Shown one piece after another: positions 6,746 to 6,876 of a stretch of DNA of 6,876 nucleotides. Position numbers and translations under genes: made by a program. The DNA lies in NCBI GenBank assembly GCA_003669255.1, contig QWPO01000174.1, forward strand, positions 1 to 6,876, in the 5' to 3' direction. This DNA is from Planctomycetota bacterium. Lineage in GTDB: Bacteria > Planctomycetota > Planctomycetia > Pirellulales > UBA1268. The first letter of the stretch is position 1; each line of letters starts with the position of its first letter. A model generated the notes under the pieces. It was not told the DNA's origin and searched no databases. It worked only from the letters and a program-made list of their open reading frames with translations.

Positions 6746-6768
6746 CACGGGTTGGAAACCTGTGCTAC
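6746..6768 (-). repeat. REP-like palindrome, 23-nt class, overlapping the dedA-family stop
   Basis: On the minus strand: GTAG, then CACAGGTT / AACCCGTG, eight pairs including one G-T wobble, around a 3-nt loop. It is closest to the solo copy at 1965-1987. The TAG of the head (6767-6765) is the stop codon of the minus-strand DedA-family gene. Confidence 0.7.
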
Positions 6769-6876
6769 TTGCGGCGGGCCGACCACATTTCCCAGGCCAG
6801 CGGCAGCACCGACACGACCACGATGCCCACCACGACGAGTTCGAAATTCTCCTTGACCACCGGCATGTTGCCGAAG
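6765..6876 (-). CDS. DedA/VTT-family membrane protein, C-terminal end (cut by window edge)
   Basis: Only the last 36 codons are visible, entering from the right edge on the minus strand and ending at TAG (6767-6765). The residues begin FGNMPVVKENFELVVVG, continue through a hydrophobic helix (about LVVVGIVVVSVLPLAW) and end in a basic tail, SARRK. A GN-P-VK-NF segment followed by the last membrane helix with an internal Pro and a short Arg/Lys tail is typical of the C-terminus of DedA (SNARE-associated, VTT) proteins. Members of this family include undecaprenyl-phosphate and phospholipid translocases; which of these this one is cannot be told from the tail. The gene converges on glnE, and the 119 nt between the two stops is almost entirely REP-like repeats. 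Its stop codon lies in the head of one of them. Confidence 0.68.
   Translation of the reverse strand, partial: FGNMPVVKENFELVVVGIVVVSVLPLAWEMWSARRK

Noticed and set aside
6642..6768. CRISPR array
   Set aside because: The copies alternate in orientation, vary in sequence, and two abut without a spacer. There are no uniform spacers and no cas genes.

Overview
The window is GC-rich, gene-dense bacterial chromosome. The gene set is housekeeping: phosphatidylglycerol synthesis, N-formylmethionine start and processing, tRNA modification, nitrogen control, and a DedA-type membrane protein. A planctomycete (Pirellulales-like) source is my best guess. It rests on the GC-rich codon use, the weak or absent Shine-Dalgarno sequences before most genes, and the CACAGGTT...AACCTGTG intergenic palindromes, which I associate with Planctomycetota genomes. 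This is recall, not a search, and no 16S or other marker is present.

Layout: (1) 1-157, minus strand, the N-terminal part of a phosphatidylglycerophosphatase A gene (pgpA), cut by the window edge. (2) 158-232, a short divergent promoter region. (3) 233-3536 and on to 6645, four plus-strand genes: def (peptide deformylase), fmt (methionyl-tRNA formyltransferase), miaB (tRNA methylthiotransferase) and glnE (glutamine synthetase adenylyltransferase/adenylyl-removing enzyme). def and fmt are 31 nt apart. fmt and miaB are separated by 156 nt holding palindromic repeats. miaB and glnE are 1 nt apart and look translationally coupled. (4) 6642-6768, a cluster of four GTAG-headed palindromes between the convergent ends of glnE and the next gene. 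(5) 6765-6876, minus strand, the C-terminus of a DedA/VTT-family membrane protein.

Fmt adds the formyl group to initiator Met-tRNA and Def removes it from the finished nascent chain, so def-fmt is the classical functional pair. MiaB also acts on tRNA. GlnE sets glutamine synthetase activity according to nitrogen status and has no obvious mechanistic link to the other three.

The most unusual feature is the family of short palindromes. Five copies occur (1965-1987, 6642-6666, 6691-6715, 6716-6740, 6746-6768). Each has a GTAG tetranucleotide at the 5' foot of a hairpin with the core CAGGTT-NNN-AACCTG, which is the architecture of REP elements mobilised by RAYT (TnpA-REP) transposases. The stop codons of both convergent genes are the TAG of a GTAG head. 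No RAYT gene is in the window. I see no phage, defence system, CRISPR array or large mobile element.
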